Below, one piece after another: positions 44,173-52,484 of a stretch of DNA of 64,000 nucleotides. The stretch is taken from the NCBI GenBank assembly GCA_020725885.1, contig DYEA01000009.1:1-64000 (forward strand), read 5' to 3'. The position numbers were made by a program, and so were the translations under genes. The notes below the pieces were generated by a model. The model was not told the DNA's origin. It did not search any database and worked only from the letters and a program-made list of their open reading frames with translations. Position 1 is the stretch's first letter, and each line of letters begins with the position of its first letter. Origin of the DNA: Slackia sp. (lineage in GTDB: Bacteria > Actinomycetota > Coriobacteriia > Anaerosomatales > Anaerosomataceae).

Positions 44173-45519
44173 CTACAAGTCGATGCCGTTGGTGACCCGC
44201 TTGTCCTCGGCGCGCTTGGCCATCTTGGTGAGGAACTCCATGTTCGACGAGGTCTGCTTCAAGCCCTTGATGAGCATCTCGAGCGCGCGCTCCGGCGAGT
44301 CCACACCGTGCAGGATGCGCCGCAGCCCCCACACGAACGGCGCCTCCATCGGATCGAGCAAGAGCTCCTCTTTGCGCGTGCCCGACGCGACCACGTCGAT
44401 CGCCGGGAAGATGCGGCGGTCGGCCATGTTCCGGTCGAGGCGGAGCTCCATGTTGCCGGTGCCCTTGAACTCCTCGAAGATGACCTCGTCCATCTTCGAG
44501 CCCGTGTCCACGAGCGCGGTGGCGAGGATCGTGAGCGAGCCGCCGTTCTCGATGTTGCGAGCCGCGCCGAAGAACCGCTTCGGCGGGTAGAGCGCCGTCG
44601 AGTCGACGCCGCCTGAAAGGATGCGGCCCGAGGCCGGCGTCGCGAGGTTGTACGCGCGCGCCAGGCGCGTGATCGAGTCGAGCAGGATGACGACGTCGTA
44701 GCCGCTTTCCACGAGCCGCTTTGCGCGCTCGAGCACCAACTCGGCCACGGCGATGTGGTTCTCGCTCGGCATGTCGAAGGTCGACGAGACGACCTCGCCG
44801 TGGATCGACCGCTCCATGTCGGTGACTTCCTCAGGCCGCTCGTCCACGAGCAGGCACATGAGGTACACCTCAGGGTTGTTCGCGGTGATCGCAGCGGCGA
44901 TGTCCTTGAGCACGGTCGTCTTGCCCGCCTTCGGCGGCGAGACGATCAGTCCGCGCTGGCCCTTGCCGATGGGCGCGACGAGGTCGATGACGCGCGCGGT
45001 GATGAACTGCGGCCCGTGCTCGAGACGCAGGCGCTGGTCGGGGTAGACCGGCGTCAAGTCGCGGAAGTCCTTGCGGCCCCTCGCCTCCTCGGCGTCGATG
45101 CCGTTGACGCGGTCGACCTTGATGAGCGCCGGGTACTTCTCCGACTCGCGCGGCGGCCGCACCTGGCCGTGCACCAGGTCGCCGCGGCGCAAGTCGTGCT
45201 TGCGGATGAGCGACATCGAGCAGTACACGTCCTTGTCGCCCGGCAAGTAGCCGCTCGTGCGCAAGAAGCCGTAGCCCTCAGGCAGGATGTCGAGGATGCC
45301 GTGCACCTCGACGAAGCCCTCGGCGCGCACCTTCGCCTCGTAGACGGCCTCGACGATCTCGTCCTTCTTCTTCAGCGCCTTGACGTCGAGCTCCAACTCG
45401 GCGGCCATCTGGCGGAGCTCCGCGACGGTCTTCGCGGCAAGCTCCTGGCGGGTGATGGACGGTGCGACTTCCTGCGGTGCGCCTCCGCGGCGCCCGCGCT
45501 TGCGGGGTCGTGCGCTCAT
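44173..45519 (-). CDS. rho: transcription termination factor Rho
   Basis: Hexameric RNA helicase that ends transcription. The 448-aa protein has a short basic N-terminus (RPRKRGRRGG), the Rho N-terminal helical domain (about 24-60), the cold-shock-like RNA-binding domain with GYGFLR (RNP1-like), and the RecA-like ATPase with PPKAGKTT (Walker A), LVDERPEEVTDM, LLDSITRLARAYN and the Q/R-loop region GGVDSTALYPPK. It is compact and lacks the long insert common in many actinobacteria. It starts in an ATGA overlap with tal and is the last large gene of the cDPG operon. Confidence 0.97.
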   Translation of the reverse strand: MSARPRKRGRRGGAPQEVAPSITRQELAAKTVAELRQMAAELELDVKALKKKDEIVEAVYEAKVRAEGFVEVHGILDILPEGYGFLRTSGYLPGDKDVYCSMSLIRKHDLRRGDLVHGQVRPPRESEKYPALIKVDRVNGIDAEEARGRKDFRDLTPVYPDQRLRLEHGPQFITARVIDLVAPIGKGQRGLIVSPPKAGKTTVLKDIAAAITANNPEVYLMCLLVDERPEEVTDMERSIHGEVVSSTFDMPSENHIAVAELVLERAKRLVESGYDVVILLDSITRLARAYNLATPASGRILSGGVDSTALYPPKRFFGAARNIENGGSLTILATALVDTGSKMDEVIFEEFKGTGNMELRLDRNMADRRIFPAIDVVASGTRKEELLLDPMEAPFVWGLRRILHGVDSPERALEMLIKGLKQTSSNMEFLTKMAKRAEDKRVTNGIDL

Positions 45520-46178
45520 GCGTTCTTCACTCTCTCCCAGTCGGCGAGGAAGGCCTCGAGGCCTCTGTCGGTCAGCGGATGCTTCACGAGTTTCTGCAGG
45601 ACGGCGAACGGCACCGTCGCGATGTCGGCGCCCATCAGCGCCGCGGCGACGACGTGCTGGTTGTGGCGGATCGAAGCGGCGATGACCTCGACGTCGTGCT
45701 CGAAGACGTAGTTGCGCAGCGCGGCCACGATGTTGCCGAGGTGCTCGAGGCCGTCTTCGGAGATGTCGTCGAAGCGGCCCACGAACGGCGAGACGTAGCG
45801 GGCGCCGGCGCGCGCCGCCATGAGCGCCTGCGGCACGGTAAAGCACAGCGTCATGTTCACCGCGATGCCGCGCTCAGCAAGCGTCTTGGTCGCGGCGAGC
45901 CCTTCGGGCATCACCGGCACCTTCACGACGACGTTCGGCGCGATGGCGGCCAGTTCCTCGCCCTCGCGCACGATGCCGTCGCGGTCAAGCGAGACCGTCT
46001 CAGCCGACACTGGGCCGTCGCAGATCTCGCAGATGCGCTTGATGTGCGCGTGGAAGTCGGAAAGCTTCCCGCCGATCTTCGCGTACAGCGTGGGGTTCGT
46101 GGTCACGCCGGCGAGCACGCCCCACGAAGCCGCTTCTTCGATCTCGCCGATGTCTGCCGTGTCCAGGAAGAACTTCAT
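45516..46178 (-). CDS. tal: transaldolase (small TalC/MipB-type)
   Basis: Pentose-phosphate enzyme, or a related fructose-6-phosphate aldolase, 220 aa. MKFFLDTADIGEIEEA and GVTTNPTLYAK are the family start; the Schiff-base Lys86 is in VVVKVPVM; ARYVSPFVGRFDD and ASIRHNQHV complete the barrel. TalC and FsaA cannot be separated safely by eye. It overlaps both 2-phosphoglycerate kinase upstream and rho downstream by ATGA. Confidence 0.93.
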   Translation of the reverse strand: MKFFLDTADIGEIEEAASWGVLAGVTTNPTLYAKIGGKLSDFHAHIKRICEICDGPVSAETVSLDRDGIVREGEELAAIAPNVVVKVPVMPEGLAATKTLAERGIAVNMTLCFTVPQALMAARAGARYVSPFVGRFDDISEDGLEHLGNIVAALRNYVFEHDVEVIAASIRHNQHVVAAALMGADIATVPFAVLQKLVKHPLTDRGLEAFLADWERVKNA

Positions 46179-47134
46179 GCCTCGTTCGCTCCTTCGTGCG
46201 ATTCGCCCGCTGCGCGGGGGCTTCCGTCCTCGTCGTGCCGTATCGCGGCGTTCACGACCAGCTCCAGCACCTCGGCCACCGTCCGGTCCAACTGGTGGCT
46301 GTGCACCACCGGCACCCCGTGCTCGACCGCCAGGTCCTCGATGTAGCGGCCGAGCAGCCGGATGTTGCCGAAGTTCGCCCGGTACTTCTCGAACGGCCGG
46401 GTGCCGTCCGTCTGTATCTCGCGGATGTAGAAGCGGCTCCTGTGCGCCTCTTCGTCGTCGACCGCGATGAGCAGCTGCACCACCACTGCGTTCGAGAACT
46501 GCGAAGGTTCGATGTACCCGGGGACGACGTGCACGCCTTCCACCACCAGGCTCTCGCCTTCGATGGTGGCGCGCTCGATGAGCGAGCGCACGCCGGTCAC
46601 GACGACGGCGGTCTGTTCCCGGAAGCCGACGATGACCGGATTCGCCCCGTGGGGCACAGGGACCCTGAGCCCGCGCCATGCGTTGAACGACGACTCGTAG
46701 ATCGCCGGCATGAGCTCGCGTGCAAAGATACCACGCATCACCTCGCGGATGGAATCCGTCGAGACGATGCGGGTAATGCCCAGCCGGTGCGCGATCTCGG
46801 TGGCGATCGTCGACTTGCCGACGCCGGTGGTGCCGCCGATCATGATGATGAGCGGCCGCTCGAGCTTCGAGAGCTCGATCAGCTTGACGTAGCGGTCCGC
46901 GTACTCGTCGCCGGCGTGCTGGCGCAAGATGCGCTCCGCCATCTGCTGGAGCTCTCGCAGCGTGATCTGCTTGATGCCGCGCTCGACGAGCTCGTCTTGG
47001 AGACGCTGCGCCGCGACGTAGGCGCGGGCAGGCGAAAGCCCCGTCGCGGTGAACGACTGCGTCATCAGCCCGCGGCTGTACGGCAGCCCGTGCTTCTCGT
47101 CCTTGATCAGGATCGGCGGGACCTGCGGCGCCAT
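46175..47134 (-). CDS. 2-phosphoglycerate kinase
   Basis: ATP-dependent kinase that makes 2,3-diphosphoglycerate from 2-phosphoglycerate, the first step toward cyclic 2,3-diphosphoglycerate. The 319-aa protein has an N-terminal ATP-cone-like segment (about 7-85, GLPYSRGLMTQSFTATGLSP), a P-loop GGTTGVGKST (100-109), STDSIREVMRG and GVHVVPGYIEP. This layout is known from methanogen enzymes. The downstream half is family-typical. Its start overlaps the stop of the synthetase gene (TGATG), so both pathway steps are coupled. The name rests on motif memory plus this pairing. Confidence 0.87.
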   Translation of the reverse strand: MAPQVPPILIKDEKHGLPYSRGLMTQSFTATGLSPARAYVAAQRLQDELVERGIKQITLRELQQMAERILRQHAGDEYADRYVKLIELSKLERPLIIMIGGTTGVGKSTIATEIAHRLGITRIVSTDSIREVMRGIFARELMPAIYESSFNAWRGLRVPVPHGANPVIVGFREQTAVVVTGVRSLIERATIEGESLVVEGVHVVPGYIEPSQFSNAVVVQLLIAVDDEEAHRSRFYIREIQTDGTRPFEKYRANFGNIRLLGRYIEDLAVEHGVPVVHSHQLDRTVAEVLELVVNAAIRHDEDGSPRAAGESHEGANEA

Positions 47135-48474
47135 CACGCACCAGCCTTCCCGCCGCGCGCGAGCGCGAGGGCGTGCGCCGCCTCGATGAGCCCATCGAGA
47201 TCGTCTCCCTCGACGGGCTGGGGCACGTTGTCGGCGAGCACGGTGCGGATGCCCAGCTCCTCGCCGAGCGCCGCCACGACGTCGATCGCGGCGGCTTTGA
47301 GCTCGGTCAGGAAGACGTCCGCCGTGCCCGCGGCCGCGGCGAGGTCCTCGCGGAGCCGCGCGCGGTTCGAGAGGTGCGGGCTTGCGGCCACGACGGTGCA
47401 GCCGTGCTCCGCTTCGAGATGGCGGACGAGGTGCTCGAGGAGCGCGGGCGGCGCGGTGGACGCGAACACCACGCGAGCGCCGTCGATCGGTTCGAGCGGC
47501 TTCGGGCGGAACACGGTGCGCACGACCGGCACGCCCGGTCGGATCCGCTCGATGGCCGCGACGAGCCCGCGCACCTCCTCGGGTGTCGCCACCGGCTCCT
47601 CGGCGCCGGCGATCACCACGCCGTCGGCGCGCGCCAGGCGGAACGGCCCGAAGTAGCCCTCGACGTAGCGGAGCCCTTGCCCTGCGCCGATCACGAGCAA
47701 CGTCGCGTCGGCCGCGACAGGCGGGATGGCCGCTCCAGAGCCCTCGAGGATCACCAGGTCCTTGCCGAGCGTGTCGGCGAGCCGAGCGCCTTCGGCGACG
47801 TTGCTGAAGAACGTCTCGCCGGCAAGGCCGCCGCCGCACCTTCGGCAACCCACAGTCGTCACGCGGCTCATCATCGCGTCCTCGTAGTTGTCCGAGGCCG
47901 CGTGCTTGCCCTGGCGCGCAAGCGCGAGCAGGTCAGCCGTGGTGAGCGCCACCTCGTCGCCGCGGATCAATTCGGGCGCGACCGGCCCTCCCCTGCCCAT
48001 CGCGACCACGACGACGTCCACGCCTCGGGCCTTCAGCCACCGCGCGACGTGCGCCGAGACCGCCGTCTTCCCGACCCGCTTGCCGGTGCCGATGATCGCG
48101 AGCGCGGGCGTCCTCAAGTCGAGCTTCGCGCGCGGCGGCGAGAAGACGAAGTCCGCGCCGCGGTACTCCACGCCGTGCGCGAGCGCGATAGAGGCGAGCC
48201 GGAACCGGTCGTCAGCGGTGAGGACCGGCTCGTCCGAGAGGTCGACGACCGCGTGCGGGCGGTATCGCTCGATAGCCGCCACGAGCGCCCGTTCGGCCGT
48301 CTCGCCGCGCACGACCGGGACGCCGTACACGTCGTCTTGACCGGCATCCACCTTCTCCGTGCCGCCGACGAACGCCGCCGTCACGATGTCGAACTCGGAG
48401 GCGAGGGCGGCGAGCGCCGAACGGACGACCGGCGGGTAGTGCTCGCCGTCGATGAGCGCCACCACGGTGCTCAC
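47134..48474 (-). CDS. cpgS: cyclic 2,3-diphosphoglycerate synthetase
   Basis: Closes 2,3-diphosphoglycerate to the cyclic form with ATP. The 446-aa protein has an N-terminal Rossmann-like half, a P-loop IIGTGKRVGKTA (about 128-138), a CRRCGGG Cys pair (about 209) and EGSGAAIPPV, matching methanogen cpgS as I remember it. In Methanothermus fervidus the product is a protein-stabilising solute. GTG start overlapping the phosphoesterase stop (GTGA). Both enzymes being adjacent strengthens the call. Confidence 0.87.
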   Translation of the reverse strand: MSTVVALIDGEHYPPVVRSALAALASEFDIVTAAFVGGTEKVDAGQDDVYGVPVVRGETAERALVAAIERYRPHAVVDLSDEPVLTADDRFRLASIALAHGVEYRGADFVFSPPRAKLDLRTPALAIIGTGKRVGKTAVSAHVARWLKARGVDVVVVAMGRGGPVAPELIRGDEVALTTADLLALARQGKHAASDNYEDAMMSRVTTVGCRRCGGGLAGETFFSNVAEGARLADTLGKDLVILEGSGAAIPPVAADATLLVIGAGQGLRYVEGYFGPFRLARADGVVIAGAEEPVATPEEVRGLVAAIERIRPGVPVVRTVFRPKPLEPIDGARVVFASTAPPALLEHLVRHLEAEHGCTVVAASPHLSNRARLREDLAAAAGTADVFLTELKAAAIDVVAALGEELGIRTVLADNVPQPVEGDDLDGLIEAAHALALARGGKAGA

Positions 48475-49274
48475 GAGGCGTCACCTCCGAGCACAGGCAC
48501 AGCCTCCCGCTTCGGCACATCCACGGTGCGCGTCGCCCGCGGGAAGTCAGCCACGACCTCCGGCGGGTCGAACGGCCGCTTCAAGACGACCTTCACGCGC
48601 TCCTCGTGGATCTCCACGATGTTGTAGCAGGCCTTGGCCTTGCCGCGCAGACGGTAGGTGCACGCAGTGCCGGCGTTGACGACCACCATCTGCTCGAGCC
48701 GCCACACGTTCGGCACGTGCTTGTGGCCGCACAGCACCATGTCGCAGCCGCAGTTCGTGAGGATGCGCAAGAGGTCGCCCGCGTCGTGCACGATGTTGCG
48801 CTCGCGTCCCGTGCCCGGCACCGGCAGCAGGTGGTGGTGCAGCGCCGCGATCTTGAACTCGTCCGGCTCAGAGAAGCGCTCCTCGATCCATCGGTACCGC
48901 TCGCGGCCGACGCGCCCGGTGTCCAGATCGGGCTCCGACGAGTCGAGCCCGAGGATGCGGATGCCGTCGAAGACGATCTCGTTCGAGCGCGCGCCGAACA
49001 GCTCCTCGAAGTGCATGTCGCCCACGTTGCGCGCGTCGTGGTTGCCCGGGAGCACCATCATGCGCGGCACGCGGATGCGCGACAGCAGCCGCTTGGCGGC
49101 CCGGAACTCCTGCCGGAACCCCATGTCCGTGAGGTCGCCCGTGACCACGACGGCGTCTGGCTCAAGCTCGTTGATCTCGTCGACGACGCGCGTGGCGAGG
49201 CTCGGTATGTGGTACTGCGAACCGAGGTGCAAGTCTGAGATCTGCACCACGATGCGGGGATAGCTGTCGCTCAC
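48471..49274 (-). CDS. calcineurin-like metallophosphoesterase
   Basis: A 267-aa cytosolic phosphoesterase with all binuclear-metal motifs: ISDLHLG (residues about 12-18), GDLTD, PGNHD, HHHLLP and CGHKHVPN. It is of the Icc/CpdA-like group, often cyclic phosphodiesterases. The GTG at 49274 has GGAGG 4 nt upstream; the ATG at 49292 has none. It is the first gene of the five-gene overlapping operon that makes cyclic 2,3-diphosphoglycerate, so a role in hydrolysing or recycling that compound is an attractive but untested guess. Confidence 0.9.
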   Translation of the reverse strand: MSDSYPRIVVQISDLHLGSQYHIPSLATRVVDEINELEPDAVVVTGDLTDMGFRQEFRAAKRLLSRIRVPRMMVLPGNHDARNVGDMHFEELFGARSNEIVFDGIRILGLDSSEPDLDTGRVGRERYRWIEERFSEPDEFKIAALHHHLLPVPGTGRERNIVHDAGDLLRILTNCGCDMVLCGHKHVPNVWRLEQMVVVNAGTACTYRLRGKAKACYNIVEIHEERVKVVLKRPFDPPEVVADFPRATRTVDVPKREAVPVLGGDAS

Positions 49275-49333
49275 GGGACCTCCCGGACGCATGCGGGATT
49301 CTGGCGACGTGCTCGGACAGGGGGTGTGCGCTT

Positions 49334-49364
49334 ATTGTTCCCAGAACGGGGGCGTGCAAGTCAA
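49334..49364 (-). promoter_or_regulatory. possible promoter of the cDPG-rho operon
   Basis: Minus strand TTGACT (49364-49359), a long 19-nt spacer and AACAAT (49339-49334). It lies in the only gap (108 bp) between the Wzz-like gene and the phosphoesterase. The spacing is poor, so low confidence. Confidence 0.3.
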
Positions 49365-49381
49365 GAGGGGCGCAGCGAACG

Positions 49382-50179
49382 TCAGTCCGGGTCGCTGGCT
49401 TCCCCGGCAGCCGTCTCGGAGCGGTCGCGGAGGAGCATCGCTTCGCGCAGCGCCGCAAGCACGACGCCAAGCGCCAGCCCGAGGATCGCTGCCGTCGCCG
49501 CAGATGCTCCCCGCCTGCGCGCCGGCGCGATGTCGTCGGTCGCGACGTTGCCGTTGTAGTAGTACGTCGAGCGCATCTGCCGGAGCGCGAGCTTGTCCTC
49601 GTACAGCTTCATGCGCATCTGCCACTGCGTCGCGACGATGTCGAGAGACAGCTGCGCGTCCCGCCGCCCAGAGGTCTGGTTGTCGATGCGCCGCACCGCG
49701 GTGAGGCTCTTCTCCGTGTCTTCGATCCGCTGTTCGAGCGCACGGATCTCGGCGCCGCCCATCTCCACCGCGCGCTCGACGAGCGCCCGCGCCATCGCGG
49801 TGACCACGCCCGCGGCTTGGCTCTCGTCGCGGGACTGGAAGCGCACGACGAGCCGGGACTGCGGATCGTCGAGCGTGTAGACGGACAGGCTTGCGCGCAA
49901 CGCTTCTGTCGTGGCGCCAGAGGCTTCGACGACCCGCGCTACGACGCCGTCCTTCTCGGCCTCCTGCATCATGTGATCGGGGCGCGGCAGGTCGGGGTAC
50001 TTCTGCAGGAACGACGCGTCGATGGCGATGACGGCCCGGGCCTCGAACAGCGGCTTGCCAGGCCGGCTCGCGAACGCGAGCGCTGCTGTCACTGCGAGCG
50101 CGGCGACCACGACGGGGACCCACCACTCCCGCCTCACGATGGCGTCCCAAGAGCGCGGCTCAGATCGCACTCGCCTCAC
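49382..50179 (-). CDS. Wzz-like polysaccharide chain-length/export protein
   Basis: A 265-aa protein with a membrane helix near each end (about residues 22-40 and 227-246) and a long extracytoplasmic region with coiled-coil parts (about 130-190, GAEIRALEQRIEDTEKSL). This topology and the Pro/Gly content near the second helix resemble Wzz/KpsE-like proteins. A short cytosolic tail follows; there is no tyrosine-kinase domain. GTG at 50179, 20 bp inside the end of the upstream ligase gene. Confidence 0.7.
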   Translation of the reverse strand: MRRVRSEPRSWDAIVRREWWVPVVVAALAVTAALAFASRPGKPLFEARAVIAIDASFLQKYPDLPRPDHMMQEAEKDGVVARVVEASGATTEALRASLSVYTLDDPQSRLVVRFQSRDESQAAGVVTAMARALVERAVEMGGAEIRALEQRIEDTEKSLTAVRRIDNQTSGRRDAQLSLDIVATQWQMRMKLYEDKLALRQMRSTYYYNGNVATDDIAPARRRGASAATAAILGLALGVVLAALREAMLLRDRSETAAGEASDPD

Positions 50180-51551
50180 CAAGCTCCATACACTCGCGAC
50201 CGCACGAAGCAGCGAAGAGGCCTGCGAAGATCCACAGGTACTCGAAGTACAGATAGTACTGGAACAGCGACTCGACGACGAGCACGAGCGCGCCGGCGGC
50301 AGCGGCCGCGGCGATCGGAGGCCAGCCCGCGCGGGCCGCGCGTCTGGCAGCGAGCGCCCCGGCAGCGGCGGCCGCGATCAGCGCGATCGCGCCGAGGACG
50401 CCCGTCTCCGCCACGAACGACAGCGGAACCTGGTGCGGATGCGTGATGCGAGGAAGCGCGCCGGGCAGCCGGTACTCGGGGTAGACCGCGTCGTGCGCGC
50501 CGAGCCCGATGCCGGCAGGAGCGCGATCCACGAACATGCGCAGGTCCGAGACGGCCATGAGGTAGCGGGTCGAGAGCGACGTCGCGGACGCGGGGCGCAG
50601 CAGCTGCGCCATCCGACCCCACACACCGCTCGGCACGAAGGGCGCCGACGCGACGACGAGCGCCACGAGCGCTGCCGCGATGGCAGCGCGCCGCTTCTTC
50701 GGCGCGGTCACGATGACGAACGCAGCTCCGGCTGCAAGCCCGACAAGCGCCGACCGCGAGGAGGTCACGACCACGCCGGCAGCGCATGCCATGCCGCCTG
50801 CGAGCCACGGCACGGCGTCACCAAGCCGCTTGGAGTGCACGGACAGCGCCGCGGCGGACACCGCAGCCGCAGAGAGGTAGCCGCCAAGGAAGTTCGGGTC
50901 GCGGAAGAACGCGGCCGGACGCACGACCTCTTCGAAGGCGCTCAGTCCTTGCACGGCCGCCCGCCCGATCTCGAGCTCCGGGACCAGCAGCTGCACGACT
51001 GCGACGCCGCTCATCGCGGCGCCCACGGCGACGAGCGCGCCGAGGATCGCCTTGGCGCGGCGAACGTCCGACGCCAGAGCCGCCACGACGGCCGCGATCG
51101 CCACCATCAGCGCGAGCCGCGCGCTCGCACCGAAGGCCGCGGCAGCATCAGGAGCGGCCGCAGCCGACACGAGCCCTGCTGCCGGCAGACCGGCGAGGGC
51201 TGCGAGCAGGGGCGCGGCAGAACGAGGGATGCCTGTCCCAGCGGCCGGCATGCGCACGATCCATCCGGCCAGCAGACCTGCGAGGGCGGCGTGCGCCGCG
51301 GTGAGCGGGACGCCAGGCGGCCCGACTGAAAGCGCGTCGAAGAACGGCAGCACGCACAGCCACGCCACGAGACCGCCGAACGGCCACGCGATCCCGAGCG
51401 CGAACAGCGCCAGCCCCGCAAGACCGGCCGTCGCCGCGGCGTACGGCTCCCACTGCGCTCCCGCCACGGCCGCCCAGCCGGCGAGAGCGGACGAAGCGAG
51501 CAGCGCGGCGGCGAACGCCCCGTTCCGCGTATGCGCGCTCCAGTCGGTCAC
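50160..51551 (-). CDS. O-antigen ligase/polymerase-like membrane protein
   Basis: A 463-aa polytopic protein with roughly 11-12 hydrophobic helices rich in Ala. The middle has the PAAFFRDPNFLGGYL and SSRSALVGL segments and a large loop with GIGLGAHDAVYPEY and HPHQVPL, typical of the Wzy/WaaL (O-antigen ligase) superfamily. It is paired with the Wzz-like gene (overlap) and no other sugar genes, so the polymer acted on is unknown. GTG start, 12 bp after thrB in transcription order. Confidence 0.82.
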   Translation of the reverse strand: MTDWSAHTRNGAFAAALLASSALAGWAAVAGAQWEPYAAATAGLAGLALFALGIAWPFGGLVAWLCVLPFFDALSVGPPGVPLTAAHAALAGLLAGWIVRMPAAGTGIPRSAAPLLAALAGLPAAGLVSAAAAPDAAAAFGASARLALMVAIAAVVAALASDVRRAKAILGALVAVGAAMSGVAVVQLLVPELEIGRAAVQGLSAFEEVVRPAAFFRDPNFLGGYLSAAAVSAAALSVHSKRLGDAVPWLAGGMACAAGVVVTSSRSALVGLAAGAAFVIVTAPKKRRAAIAAALVALVVASAPFVPSGVWGRMAQLLRPASATSLSTRYLMAVSDLRMFVDRAPAGIGLGAHDAVYPEYRLPGALPRITHPHQVPLSFVAETGVLGAIALIAAAAAGALAARRAARAGWPPIAAAAAAGALVLVVESLFQYYLYFEYLWIFAGLFAASCGRECMELGEASAI

Positions 51552-51563
51552 TTCGTCGCCCTC

Positions 51564-52484
51564 TCAGGCGACGCGCTCGACGACCGCTCCTCGGCGGTCG
51601 ACGGGCGCCACCAGCGCAGTCCTGCCGGAAGGCAGCGAGACCGCCCGGGCGGCCGCCTCGGCCCGCTCGAGCGCCTCGGCGTCGTCGTCACCGGTGAACA
51701 GCCCGAGCACCGTCGGGCCGGCTCCCGAGAGGACCGCGGCGGTCGCGCCAGCATCGAGCAACGCGCAGCGGGCCTGCTCGATGTCCGGCACGAGCGGCGC
51801 CCGGTAGGGTTCGTGGAGGTAGTCTCGCGCACCAGCCGCGATGAGCCCGTCCCGGCCCGTCACGATGCCGAGCGCGAACAGCGCCGCACGCGCCGCGTTC
51901 GCCGCGGCGTCGGCGTGCGGCACGGAATCGGGCAACGCCTGACGCGAGACCGCCGTCGGCAGCTCACGCTCGCTGATCGCGGCGACGACCGCGACGCCGC
52001 AGCCAGGCTCGAAACGCTCGACGGCCCACGCATCGCCCTCGCGGCGAGCCACCACGAAACCGCCGAGCAGCGCCGCGGCTGCATTGTCGGCATGGCCTTC
52101 GCCCTCGACGGCACGACGCACGATCTCCTCGCGCGACATGCCGCAACCGCACAGCGCATCGGCCAGCAGGACGCCGCCGACGATCGCAGCCGCTGACGAG
52201 CCGAGCCCCTTGCCGACCGGCACCCGGTTCTCGCAGCGGATGCGGAGCGCCCCGGCGAAGCCTGCTTCCTCGAACACGCGCCTCGCCGCCGCTGCCACCA
52301 GGTTTGTCGCGTCAGACGCAAGCCGGCCGACGCCTTCGCCTGCGACCTCGACGGACCACTCGTCGGCGACCTCGGCCTCGAAGACGTCCGCGACATCCAG
52401 CGCGAGCGCGAAGGAGTCGAACCCCGCGCCGAGGTTGGCCGAGGTCGCAGGGACCCGGACGACCGCTCGCCGTGGCAACGTCAC
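51564..52484 (-). CDS. thrB: homoserine kinase
   Basis: GHMP-family kinase that phosphorylates homoserine for threonine synthesis. The 306-aa protein has VPATSANLGAGFDSF at the start, the ATP motif PVGKGLGSSAAA (about residue 85) and SGAGPTVLG near the C-terminus. GTG start overlaps the hom stop (GTGA). No thrC occurs in the window. Confidence 0.96.
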   Translation of the reverse strand: MTLPRRAVVRVPATSANLGAGFDSFALALDVADVFEAEVADEWSVEVAGEGVGRLASDATNLVAAAARRVFEEAGFAGALRIRCENRVPVGKGLGSSAAAIVGGVLLADALCGCGMSREEIVRRAVEGEGHADNAAAALLGGFVVARREGDAWAVERFEPGCGVAVVAAISERELPTAVSRQALPDSVPHADAAANAARAALFALGIVTGRDGLIAAGARDYLHEPYRAPLVPDIEQARCALLDAGATAAVLSGAGPTVLGLFTGDDDAEALERAEAAARAVSLPSGRTALVAPVDRRGAVVERVA

